DNA of 64,000 bases from assembly GCF_002259595.1 (NCBI RefSeq), contig NZ_MWWU01000002.1, positions 434,001-498,000 on the forward strand, in the 5' to 3' direction. The notes below the pieces were generated by a model. It ran no database searches, was not told where the DNA came from, and saw only the letters and a program-made list of their open reading frames with translations. The stretch's first letter is position 1. The number at the start of each line of letters is the position of its first letter. This document shows, one piece after another, positions 1 to 7,110 of the stretch. The translations under genes were made by a program, and so were the position numbers. This DNA is from Aeriscardovia aeriphila (GTDB lineage Bacteria > Actinomycetota > Actinomycetes > Actinomycetales > Bifidobacteriaceae).

Positions 1-1839
1 GATATTGATGTTTTCAACAACGTGGGCGATAGCGTCAACGTGTTCCTTGACCGCAGCAAATACGCACTACAATGCACCGACCGCACCAGCAGAGGCCTCT
101 GGATCTACTGCACCACCTACCAAAACGGCCGACAAATCGGCAGCGAGCAGCGTACTGATGTGACGTTAAGCATTGATGGAGGAGTGGTACCCTCTGTCTC
201 TAGTCTGAAGCTCTCTGACGATTCAGGTCTGGCCTCAACATGGGGCGGGTATGTGCAAGGCCGCTCCAGGGTGAGAGCGCAGGTGTCTTCCAGTGGCGCG
301 TACGGGTCTAGTATTACCAGGACGAACATTACCTGGTTGAATGTGAATTTGGATTCCACGAATGCCCAGTTGGGTACGACGAATCAGCAGGGGAGTAACA
401 CGGTTACCGCGCAGGTAACGGACTCGCGCGGGCGTACTGCCAAGCGCAGTGCTTCGTTTACTGTGCTCTCCTATTCGCAGCCTACACTGGCTGGCTCGGG
501 AGTGTGGCGCACACCAAACGATGAATCCTCCACCGTGCGCGTGCATATCAAAGGCAGCACGACAAATCTTGCCAATAATGGGAAGAATACGGCGAGCGTT
601 GAAATCGCGTATCGGCGTAAGGGTGAAACTAACTGGCGAGTTTCCAACACGAGCAATCGTGGTTTATCGTGGGATACTAACTACGATTTAACCGGGCTTT
701 CTGCAGATTTGCAGTGGGAGATTCGCGTCAGCGCTCGCGACCAGCTCAGCACTCTCACCCAGCAAGTGTTCACAATCAATACTGCTTCGCCAATCTTGGA
801 TTTTCGCAAGGACGGGCACGGTGTCGGTATTGGCGCAGTGGCGAACGATTACAACGCGGTTGATGTGGGCTGGAACATGAACCTGCTTGCTGGCGCCAGC
901 GTGAACAGTCCAGTTACTGGCGTGCGCCAGGTTGGCCGAACAGGTGCGAACAATGAGGTGCGTTGGTTCGAACTCGTACGGAATCAGAAACCGGGGTTTG
1001 ATAATGGTGAGAGCGCGGATTGGGCGCGGCTTATCGGCGCAGTCGGCGGCTACGGCAACGGCTCTACTGGTTTCATTGACTTGAGCGTGGCTTTCCGAGC
1101 GAGAAGTACAGACGATATCATTAACTCCATCACGGTGAATCAATCCGCTTACGCGGATACAAACAGTGCAAGCCTGTACATCATCATGGACTCGTCCGGC
1201 TACTGCCATATTTACATTCGCGCGTGTAATTATTACTCGTTTAACGTGCTTGTACTTGGCCAGGGGATTTCTTGCCCGCAAGTGTGGACGGACAGCCAAC
1301 CGGAAGGAACAGTGCTGTGGCATACGGGAAGCGGGGCTAAAGTCTCCGACAGCATGCTGCGCTTAGGTGGTAATCTTCTCCTCCCACAATACGGTGGCCT
1401 CAGCCTCGATATCCCCAATGTGGGCAGAACCAGCGTGATTAACACGTATAACGGTGACCACGTCAACTTTAACTGGACACACAACAGCACAGGGCTGGGT
1501 GGCATGGTCTTCCAACGCATTTGGACGGGCAACTGCGGCAAAGGTGGAACCATCAACACCAGCCTGCTGGGAGACTATAACCTGTTTGCCGCACGCGTCA
1601 AAGACTGGAACTATCTACTCTTCGGGCTGCGCTGCACGAAATGGGACGGTTCTGGCTGGACACTGCGCTTAACCGCTAGCGGTGATGACGGCGTGAAACT
1701 GGAAATGTGCACGGTGAATCTTGACGCGGTGGGCGGGCGTAATGCGGGGCTCAAAATGCTCGGAAGCTCACGCCACGTGATATCAAGCTCCAGTGGCCAT
1801 GAAGGTTTGAACGTCACCGAGCTCTATGGCGTCCTGTAG
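1..1839 (+). CDS. Prophage tail/receptor-binding protein, 5' end outside window
   Basis: The reading frame is open from base 1, so the gene begins upstream; the first in-window start-like codon (GTG at 22) is probably internal. About 612 residues are visible. The N-terminal half is rich in Ser, Thr and Asn and looks like repeated beta-sandwich (Ig/FN3-like) units. A segment around residues 265-290 with FRKDGHGVGIGAVA resembles the linker-to-knob region of siphovirus minor structural proteins (DUF859-like). The C-terminal part is Gly/Asn-rich and beta-like, as expected for a host-binding tip. It lies directly upstream of the carbohydrate-binding protein and the lysis genes, the normal order at the end of a siphophage morphogenesis module. 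Family assignment is from pattern recognition; the prophage structural role is well supported by context. Confidence 0.75.
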   Translation, partial: DIDVFNNVGDSVNVFLDRSKYALQCTDRTSRGLWIYCTTYQNGRQIGSEQRTDVTLSIDGGVVPSVSSLKLSDDSGLASTWGGYVQGRSRVRAQVSSSGAYGSSITRTNITWLNVNLDSTNAQLGTTNQQGSNTVTAQVTDSRGRTAKRSASFTVLSYSQPTLAGSGVWRTPNDESSTVRVHIKGSTTNLANNGKNTASVEIAYRRKGETNWRVSNTSNRGLSWDTNYDLTGLSADLQWEIRVSARDQLSTLTQQVFTINTASPILDFRKDGHGVGIGAVANDYNAVDVGWNMNLLAGASVNSPVTGVRQVGRTGANNEVRWFELVRNQKPGFDNGESADWARLIGAVGGYGNGSTGFIDLSVAFRARSTDDIINSITVNQSAYADTNSASLYIIMDSSGYCHIYIRACNYYSFNVLVLGQGISCPQVWTDSQPEGTVLWHTGSGAKVSDSMLRLGGNLLLPQYGGLSLDIPNVGRTSVINTYNGDHVNFNWTHNSTGLGGMVFQRIWTGNCGKGGTINTSLLGDYNLFAARVKDWNYLLFGLRCTKWDGSGWTLRLTASGDDGVKLEMCTVNLDAVGGRNAGLKMLGSSRHVISSSSGHEGLNVTELYGVL

Positions 1840-1848
1840 GAGGTTCTC

Positions 1849-2439
1849 ATGTACGTTCAAGTTGATGAGGATCAGCGGCTCGTGTGCGCTGTGGATAATC
1901 CCGACTATGCGGGCGAAGGCTGGGTGGAAGTGCCTGTGCCTGTGGATACGGTGGGTGGTCTGCTCTCTGATTGGAAGCTTCGTGATGACAAGCTGGTTTT
2001 CGACCCCCAGCCGCCACAGATAGAAGCGAGTGAGACTGATGGTTTGCATGGCTTGTTGCCGGTGTTGGTGCAGAATGCGGCAGGCAGGCTGGATGATCAG
2101 CAGCTCTTGCAAGTCGCAGGGAGCCTGCCCGTGTGGCAGGTTGGGCAAGCGTACCGGCAAGAGGATGCTGTCCGTTATTCCACCGGGGTGTACCGGGCTG
2201 TGGAAGACCATGTGAGTGAGCCTGCAGCCTGTCCTACACTGGCGGGCAATGACATGTGGATTAGGGTAGGTAGGCCTCATGCTGATGGGTTGTGGGATTG
2301 GCTCGCTCCCGTATCACAGGAGACGGCGTACCCTTTGGGCGCGCGCATTTACTATCAGGGCGCAATTTATCAGAGTTTAACGGAAACCAACATGTGGACT
2401 CCCAGCCACTATGGGTGGGAGAAAGTAGAAAGCGAGTAA
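1849..2439 (+). CDS. Prophage accessory protein with carbohydrate-binding-like modules
   Basis: A protein of 196 residues starting at ATG 1849 behind a strong ribosome site (TAGGAGG) that overlaps the stop of the tail gene. Residues about 105-145 (WQVGQAYRQEDAVRYSTGVY and following) match the W-x3-Y-x3-D-x-V-x-Y-x-G-x2-Y pattern of CBM5/12-type chitin-binding modules, and a second similar stretch (YPLGARIYYQGAIYQSL) lies near the C-terminus. These modules occur often in phage tail accessory proteins and probably help bind the cell surface. The gene lies between the tail protein and the endolysin. The exact carbohydrate target cannot be read from the sequence. Confidence 0.65.
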   Translation: MYVQVDEDQRLVCAVDNPDYAGEGWVEVPVPVDTVGGLLSDWKLRDDKLVFDPQPPQIEASETDGLHGLLPVLVQNAAGRLDDQQLLQVAGSLPVWQVGQAYRQEDAVRYSTGVYRAVEDHVSEPAACPTLAGNDMWIRVGRPHADGLWDWLAPVSQETAYPLGARIYYQGAIYQSLTETNMWTPSHYGWEKVESE

Positions 2440-2442
2440 ACA

Positions 2443-3513
2443 ATGAGTTTAAACGGCATTGATATCAGTAATTGGCAGGCGGGGCTTGACCCGGTCGCTG
2501 TTCCAGGCGATTTCATCATCGTGAAGGCTAGTGAGGGGGTGGACTACATTTCACCGGTGTTCAGGCGGCAGACAGATGGGACGCTCAACAGCGGTAAGCT
2601 GTTAGGCGTTTACCATTACTTGAATGGTTCGGGGGCAGCTGCTGAGGCTGCCTTTTTTGTTACCCAAGCTCAACCATATCTGGGGCGTGCGGTGCTCGCT
2701 CTGGATTGGGAGAAGCAGGGTAACAGCGAGTTTGGCAACGTAGAGTATTTGAGGCAGGTAGCCGCAGAGGTGATTCGCCTTACCGGCGTGAGGCCGCTGA
2801 TCTACTGTTCTTCCAGCTTGTTAAGCTCTGTCGCTCCAGTGGCTCAAGAGTTGAACTGTGGATTGTGGGTTGCGCAGTATCCGAACTATGAGCGTACCGG
2901 CTATCAGCAGAGCCCGTGGAATGAGGGTGCGTACGCTTGCGCTATCAGACAGTATTCCAGCTCTGGCCTGTTGAATGGTTACCAGGGCAACTTGGATTTG
3001 GATAAATTCTACGGGGATAAAAACGCCTGGTTAAAGTATGCTGCGGTGAACGGCAAGCCCGCCGCCACTCCTGCTCCAACCCAACCTGCGGGTCAGAAGA
3101 GCATCAGCGATATCGCCACTGAGGTTATCGCAGGAAAGTGGAGCACGGGGACGGAGCGTATCCGCCGCCTGCAAGCAGCAGGCTATAACTACCAGCAGGT
3201 GCAAGACGAGGTGAACAGGCGCTTGAATCCAGCACCGAATCTGGAAGCCCTGGCTAACGCGGTGATTGCTGGTAAGTATGGTAACGGTCAGGAACGCAAG
3301 AACAGGCTTGGCGCGAACTATGATGCCGTGATGGCCATTGTCAACAAGAAGCTCGGCGCTAACCGTGTTACCCCGCGCGTGTACGTGGTGAAACCGGGCG
3401 ATAGCCTCTCCAGCATCGGCGTTCGCCTCGGTGTGAGCTGGGCAAAGCTCGCTAGGGATAATGGCATTGCTAATCCTAATGTGATTTACCCTGGTCAACG
3501 CCTCACCTACTAG
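2443..3513 (+). CDS. Prophage endolysin: GH25 muramidase with two CW_7 repeats and LysM
   Basis: A modular endolysin of 356 residues. Residues 1-190 are a glycoside hydrolase family 25 lysozyme domain that cleaves the MurNAc-GlcNAc bond; visible hallmarks are GIDISNWQ at the N-terminus, IIVKASEG, GVYHYL, and LALDWEK carrying the acidic catalytic pair. Two Cpl-7 type cell-wall-binding repeats follow (about 220-261 and 267-305, with VIAGKW/VIAGKY and NRRL/NKKL), then a C-terminal LysM (about 312-356, VYVVKPGDSLSSIG to PGQRLTY). Having both CW_7 and LysM should give two independent means of peptidoglycan binding. It starts 3 bases after the upstream stop. There is no signal peptide, so release should depend on a holin; the two following genes are candidates. 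Confidence 0.93.
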   Translation: MSLNGIDISNWQAGLDPVAVPGDFIIVKASEGVDYISPVFRRQTDGTLNSGKLLGVYHYLNGSGAAAEAAFFVTQAQPYLGRAVLALDWEKQGNSEFGNVEYLRQVAAEVIRLTGVRPLIYCSSSLLSSVAPVAQELNCGLWVAQYPNYERTGYQQSPWNEGAYACAIRQYSSSGLLNGYQGNLDLDKFYGDKNAWLKYAAVNGKPAATPAPTQPAGQKSISDIATEVIAGKWSTGTERIRRLQAAGYNYQQVQDEVNRRLNPAPNLEALANAVIAGKYGNGQERKNRLGANYDAVMAIVNKKLGANRVTPRVYVVKPGDSLSSIGVRLGVSWAKLARDNGIANPNVIYPGQRLTY

Positions 3514-3523
3514 AAAGGCGGCC

Positions 3524-3865
3524 ATGTTGAGTGAAGAAAGCATTGTTGCCATTCTTGTTGCCGTTCTCGCTTCTGGCTCGGTGTCGAGCCTGACTACATA
3601 CCTGCTCAAAAGCTTGTATGAGAAAAGCCACGGCAGCCCACGCCAGAAGGCGTTGGAAACCGGAGTGCAAGCCCTGCTGTTCGAAAAGCTGGGCAAGCTG
3701 CACCGGGAAATGATCGACCGTGGCGGTTGGGCTCCTGACGCAGAAAAACAAATGGCAGACAGAATTTATCAGGCGTACCACGACCTAGGCGGAAACGGCG
3801 TAGGAACAGCCCTTCACGATGATATCCTGCGCGCGCATTCCCGCCCCACTAAAACAGAGGAGTAA
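3524..3865 (+). CDS. Small prophage membrane protein next to endolysin (possible holin component)
   Basis: A protein of 113 residues with one hydrophobic segment near the N-terminus (about residues 5-28, IVAILVAVLASGSVSSLTTYLL) followed by a charged soluble region. A ribosome site (AGAAAGG) precedes ATG 3524, 10 bases after the endolysin stop. Position and topology fit a holin, antiholin or other lysis accessory protein. I see no family signature, so this rests on context. Confidence 0.6.
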   Translation: MLSEESIVAILVAVLASGSVSSLTTYLLKSLYEKSHGSPRQKALETGVQALLFEKLGKLHREMIDRGGWAPDAEKQMADRIYQAYHDLGGNGVGTALHDDILRAHSRPTKTEE

Positions 3866-3867
3866 AC

Positions 3868-4116
3868 ATGGAAGAACTCGAAACAACAGAAACCGGCTAC
3901 GTGCCAGCCGTCCCAGACTGGCTGCGCACTGCTATCTATTACATTGGCCTCATCGTCGCAGCTGTCAGTTTCGTCATCCTTGCCATGGCGGGGGAGCTCG
4001 ACTGGCCACGATGGGTCGAAACATTAAGCGGTGCTATTGGTACTGCTTTCGGCGGCATCGCCTCCGGCTTGGGAGTAGCTTACAGCCCTAGCCGCTTCAC
4101 GCTGACGAAAAAGTAA
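3868..4116 (+). CDS. Putative holin, two membrane segments
   Basis: A protein of 82 residues with two probable transmembrane helices (about 20-44, RTAIYYIGLIVAAVSFVILAMAG, and 52-74, Gly/Ala-rich) and a short basic C-terminus (RFTLTKK). Size, topology, basic tail and position in the endolysin cassette are typical of small class II holins, which permeabilise the membrane so the GH25 enzyme can reach the wall. Start ATG 3868 has a good ribosome site (AGAGGAG) that overlaps the end of the previous gene. The holin role is inferred; of the two small membrane genes here, this is the better candidate. Confidence 0.65.
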   Translation: MEELETTETGYVPAVPDWLRTAIYYIGLIVAAVSFVILAMAGELDWPRWVETLSGAIGTAFGGIASGLGVAYSPSRFTLTKK

Positions 4117-4125
4117 ACGACCAGC

Positions 4126-4329
4126 ATGGTAGATAACAGCAGCTCCCTAAGCCTACTCACAGTGCTCAAACCAGGGGGCTCTTCTCATACTGGGGCGGAA
4201 TCTAAGCCTGCGAAGACCATCGACCAGATGATTGCGCTGATGTCGGATCGCGGTTTGGCGATCACGGATGAGGTGAAACTACGGCAGGTGCTCTTTGACT
4301 GCAATTACTATCGTCTCTCGGGCTTATAG
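4126..4329 (+). pseudogene. Truncated Abi_2 (AbiD/F-type) abortive infection gene remnant
   Basis: Only 67 residues remain. The visible part matches the N-terminus of Abi_2 family proteins: KTIDQMIALMSDRGLAI, then DEVKLRQVL, then NYYRLSG, which in the family continues as YYRLSGYxxPF. The frame stops right after SGL. Reading on with one base removed gives GYSVVLPF and then another stop, so a frameshift plus loss of the remaining C-terminal part is likely. Intact members are about 300 residues and give phage resistance. Position at the extreme end of the prophage, beside attR, is typical of cargo (moron) genes. I treat it as non-functional. Confidence 0.6.
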
Positions 4330-4357
4330 TGTTGTTCTACCGTTTTAAATAAAATCA

Positions 4358-4393
4358 CCCCCGTTCTAGCACTGCTAGGGCGGGGGCTTTTTT
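4358..4393 (+). terminator. Rho-independent terminator closing the prophage lysis module
   Basis: Stem CCCCCG (4358-4363) pairs with CGGGGG (4381-4386), and the inner stem CTAGC (4366-4370) pairs with GCTAG (4374-4378). A run of T follows from 4388. It lies after the Abi_2 remnant and would end transcripts from the lysis genes. Confidence 0.85.
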
Positions 4394-4490
4394 GCATATT
4401 CACTTGTCTCCAGGCATGCGGCGGCGGCGCGTGGGAGCCCATGCCTCAATCATCTAGATGGGATTACCAAAAATAAAATCCCAAAAAAAT

Positions 4491-4508
4491 GTGTCCAAAA
4501 CGTGTCCA
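4491..4508. repeat. Short direct repeat GTGTCCA near attR
   Basis: GTGTCCA occurs at 4491-4497 and again at 4502-4508, about 60 bases inside the tRNA fragment. Short direct repeats beside an att core are often arm-type integrase sites; that role is a guess. Confidence 0.3.
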
Positions 4509-4568
4509 CAAAAATATGAAAACAGCGAGAAACCGCTGTAAATACAAAGGTTTTAGCACATTGTTCTT

Positions 4569-4593
4569 TCGGGTTCAAATCCCGTTGGTCCGA
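4569..4593 (+). other. Probable attR: 3' end fragment of a tRNA gene
   Basis: The stretch TCGGGTTCAAATCCCGT followed by TGGTCCG has the shape of a tRNA T-arm (GGTTCAAATCC) plus the 3' strand of an acceptor stem. No matching tRNA 5' half lies upstream, where only AT-rich DNA separates it from the lysis genes. A perfect terminator hairpin follows immediately, as after an intact tRNA. This is what an integrase of the tRNA-targeting type leaves at the distal end of a prophage. The intact tRNA, with a 5' acceptor strand near CGGACCA, would lie at the other prophage end, outside this window. Confidence 0.7.
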
Positions 4594-4598
4594 CATTT

Positions 4599-4636
4599 AA
4601 CCGGCTATTGCAAACAGTTGCGATAGCCGGTTTTCT
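4599..4636 (+). terminator. Terminator downstream of the tRNA fragment
   Basis: A perfect 10-base stem, AACCGGCTAT (4599-4608) with ATAGCCGGTT (4623-4632), is followed by TTTT. It was probably the terminator of the tRNA before phage insertion. Confidence 0.8.
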
Positions 4637-4708
4637 ATTGCAAATACTAGCGTTTCAGTCCCTCGACTTGTTCGCGACACACCATTTCAGTGAATTTCAG
4701 TGACGCGA

Positions 4709-4909
4709 TTACTCAGCTGAGGTAACCTCTGGATGCTCTTGGTTCAGATGCATCAGAACCAGCGCATTTGCTGCTCCTGTTAAGCCCAGTGCAAGAGCAA
4801 GGAAGCCTCTCTTTGTATCCTTCTTTGCCACAATGGCGACCATAGCAGCTGCGAGTTGCAGAACAACGCCGGTCCACAAGGTATAGAGCGTTATCTTCTT
4901 GATGATCAT
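4709..4909 (-). CDS. Small two-helix membrane protein, unknown
   Basis: About 66 residues from ATG 4909, preceded by AAGGAA at a suitable distance; ATGs at 4915 and 4933 are alternatives. Two hydrophobic stretches (YTLWTGVVLQLAAAMVAIVA and GFLALALGLTGAANALVLMH) are joined by a short basic loop (KKDTKRG), suggesting a hairpin membrane protein with the loop in the cytoplasm. The frame remains open upstream to 5113, but that part is low-quality sequence and is not needed. It is the first host gene after the prophage, with no recognisable family. It could be a bacteriocin-like peptide or simply an orphan membrane protein. Confidence 0.5.
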   Translation of the reverse strand: MIIKKITLYTLWTGVVLQLAAAMVAIVAKKDTKRGFLALALGLTGAANALVLMHLNQEHPEVTSAE

Positions 4910-5402
4910 AGTCATTTTCCTTGTTCCTTTCATGATGTTGTTGCAGTGGCAATCTTGAGGGATAAAGCAAGATTGCCAGCAACATGACCCTTCCACAGGC
5001 AAATTGTACCCCTTCTGCTGTGTCGTGGGATGCTCGTGAGTGTTGAGCTGTGCCGTTGTGCTGGGAACAGGCAAGCAGCCTACAGTTGTGACAAAACTGA
5101 CAAAAACGAACAAAAGTGTTCAGAAAGGCGACAAAATGAGACAAAAGAATGAGGAAAGTGCTCAGAGCGCGGGGAAATCGTAACGAAAATCAACAAAAGT
5201 GGGGAAGAGGTACCACTAAGCTATTCTAATTCGTAGAATAGATAACCTGACGAATACCGATGGGAAAGCATTGGTAAACGTGAGCTTAGCTGGTCGCTCA
5301 GTGAGACCAGTGTGAGCCTGACTAGCCGGTAAGCAAGTCACCAGGGCAGGCGAGCAAGCTCAAGGCTTGAGCTCCCAAACTGCTCAGAGAAAGGAAGGTC
5401 CC
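4910..5402. promoter_or_regulatory. Long intergenic region upstream of UDP-glucose pyrophosphorylase
   Basis: No credible gene here. It holds an 8-base perfect inverted repeat CTATTCTA / TAGAATAG (5221-5228 and 5234-5241, 5-base spacer), which could be an operator or overlap a promoter, and a weaker hairpin CTGGTC / GACCAG (5290-5310). The second half is the leader of the pyrophosphorylase gene, whose ribosome site AGAAAGGAAGG lies at about 5388-5398. Exact promoter boxes cannot be assigned. Confidence 0.4.
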
Positions 5403-6854
5403 ATGAGCGTTCAGGGCCTGAATGATGCCATCGCCAGGATGCGCGCAGACGGGATGAGCGACGTTGCTATTACCGCGTTTACGCATAACTACCACCAGTG
5501 GGAATCTGACCGTTCCGGCTTCATCGCCGAGGAAAACGTCAAACCACTCAAGCAGCTTCCCTCCATCGCCGAAGTGATGACGACGATCAGCGCAGAGGAC
5601 GCTCACGAAGCCCTCGCGCACACCGCGTTCCTCAAGCTCAACGGCGGCTTGGGTACGTCTATGGGCTTGTCGAAAGCCAAGTCGCTGCTGCCCGTGCGCT
5701 TGCACAAGGGCAGGCCGATGCGCTTCCTCGACATCATTCTGGGCCAAGTGGTGGCAACCCGCTCCGCGCAAGGCGTGGACCTGCCATTGGTGTTCATGAA
5801 CTCGTATCGCACGTCGAAGGACACTCTTCAGGTAATCCGCCGCAACCGCCATTTCAAGCAAACCGACATTCCGGTGGAAATCTTGCAGCATCGCGAGCCC
5901 AAGATTCTTGCGGAAACCGGGGAGCCTGTCAGCTGGCCAGAAAACCCTGATTTGGAGTGGTGCCCACCAGGCCACGGCGATGTGTACGCTACGCTGTCGG
6001 ATTCTGGCATTCTCGACACGCTGGAGAAGGCAGGTATTCGTTACTTGTTCATCTCCAACTCTGATAATCTGGGTGCTCGCCCAAGCTCGAGTGTCGCCGG
6101 CTACTTTGCCCAGACTGGCGCGCCGTTTATGGTTGAGGTGGCGCGCAAAACCCAGGCTGATGTGAAGGGCGGCCAGTTCGTTTTCGACAAGACTACCGGC
6201 ACGATTCGCTTACGCGAAATGAGCCAGGTGCCTAAGGCTGACCTTGCGAAAGCTACCGACATCAAGCGTCACCCGTTCTTCAACACCAATAACATTTGGG
6301 TGCGTATTGACGCTTTGAAGGCGAAGCTTGCCGAATATAACGGCATTTTGCCGCTGCCCGTCATCCGCAACACCAAGACTGTCGACCCGACGAACCCCGA
6401 CTCGCCGCAGGTGGTGCAGTTGGAGACGGCGATGGGTGCGGCAATCGGCTTGTTCGAGGGTTCGGTGTGCTTGGAGGTGAACCGCCCGCGCTTCCTGCCG
6501 GTGAAGACGACGAACGACTTGTTCATCATGCGTTCCGACCGCTTCCACCTGACCGATACCTTCGAGATGGAAGATGGCAACTACGACTTCCCGAAGATTC
6601 ACCTTGACCCGCGCTATTACAAACTGATCCAAGATTTCGACGAGCGCTTCCCTTATGGTGTGCCGTCGATTGCTGCGGCGAACTCGGTGACGATCGAAGG
6701 CGACTGGACTTTTGGTGCATCGGTTAAGTTCTTTGGTGACGCTCACCTTGCTGACCCGCAGAATGACCCTGACCCGGTGACTCGTCGTGACCGCGCTTAT
6801 GTGCGTGACGCTTCGCATGTTGGCCCGCGTGGCATCGAGAAGGGTGACTGGTGA
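5403..6854 (+). CDS. ugpA: UTP-glucose-1-phosphate uridylyltransferase (UDPGP type 1, eukaryotic-like)
   Basis: An enzyme of 483 residues that makes UDP-glucose from UTP and glucose 1-phosphate, serving the Leloir and galacto-N-biose pathways and glycan synthesis. It belongs to the UDPGP type 1 family, not the GalU family, as is usual in bifidobacteria. Visible hallmarks: nucleotide-binding loop LNGGLGTSMG (about 79-88) followed by the Lys-containing SKAKSLLPV, then FMNSYRTS, PPGHGDVY, FISNSDNLGA and NTNNIWV. Start ATG 5403 is chosen for its AAAGGAAGG ribosome site; an upstream in-frame start would add 12 non-conserved residues. The gene appears monocistronic. The codons for SDNLGA contain one copy of the CTGATAATCT word, but DNLGA is conserved in the family, so that copy may be coincidental. 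Confidence 0.93.
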   Translation: MSVQGLNDAIARMRADGMSDVAITAFTHNYHQWESDRSGFIAEENVKPLKQLPSIAEVMTTISAEDAHEALAHTAFLKLNGGLGTSMGLSKAKSLLPVRLHKGRPMRFLDIILGQVVATRSAQGVDLPLVFMNSYRTSKDTLQVIRRNRHFKQTDIPVEILQHREPKILAETGEPVSWPENPDLEWCPPGHGDVYATLSDSGILDTLEKAGIRYLFISNSDNLGARPSSSVAGYFAQTGAPFMVEVARKTQADVKGGQFVFDKTTGTIRLREMSQVPKADLAKATDIKRHPFFNTNNIWVRIDALKAKLAEYNGILPLPVIRNTKTVDPTNPDSPQVVQLETAMGAAIGLFEGSVCLEVNRPRFLPVKTTNDLFIMRSDRFHLTDTFEMEDGNYDFPKIHLDPRYYKLIQDFDERFPYGVPSIAAANSVTIEGDWTFGASVKFFGDAHLADPQNDPDPVTRRDRAYVRDASHVGPRGIEKGDW

Positions 6855-6983
6855 GGTTGAGCCTCGCTGGTACGCTGTGTCTCGTTGGTAGGTTGCGCTT
6901 GTTTGGGCGGATGCTTGCTGGTTGGCTAACACTTGCTCTTACGCGGCCTGCGCGGCTCTGAGCTTTCTGCTCGGTCATTCACG

Positions 6984-7040
6984 CTGGTAATCTTGAGCTG
7001 CCTGTTTTATCGACTTGCTTGAGATTACCAGTTCTTTTTC
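6984..7040. terminator. Hairpin made of two inverted variants of the recurring CTCNAGATTATCAG word
   Basis: CTGGTAATCTTGAG (6984-6997) is followed 20 bases later by CTTGAGATTACCAG (7018-7031) and a T-rich tract. Ten bases pair perfectly. It lies between the pyrophosphorylase and the zinc-ribbon gene, so it probably terminates the former. Confidence 0.6.
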
Positions 7041-7110
7041 TCTCCCACTTCTGCCTATACTGTGGTTGTAGTTACGCCAGTTACCGTTTGCAGTGGTTCA
7101 GGAGTGGGGT

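Noticed and set aside
4910-5144. Upstream extension of the small two-helix membrane protein, and an overlapping frame to 5144
   Set aside because: Cys/His-rich, no ribosome site and no hydrophobic signal; the start near 4909 has AAGGAA.
6062-6071. Copy of the recurring word in the UDP-glucose pyrophosphorylase gene as independent evidence
   Set aside because: The encoded SDNLGA is conserved across the enzyme family, so this copy can arise from protein constraint alone. It remains in the count but carries little weight.
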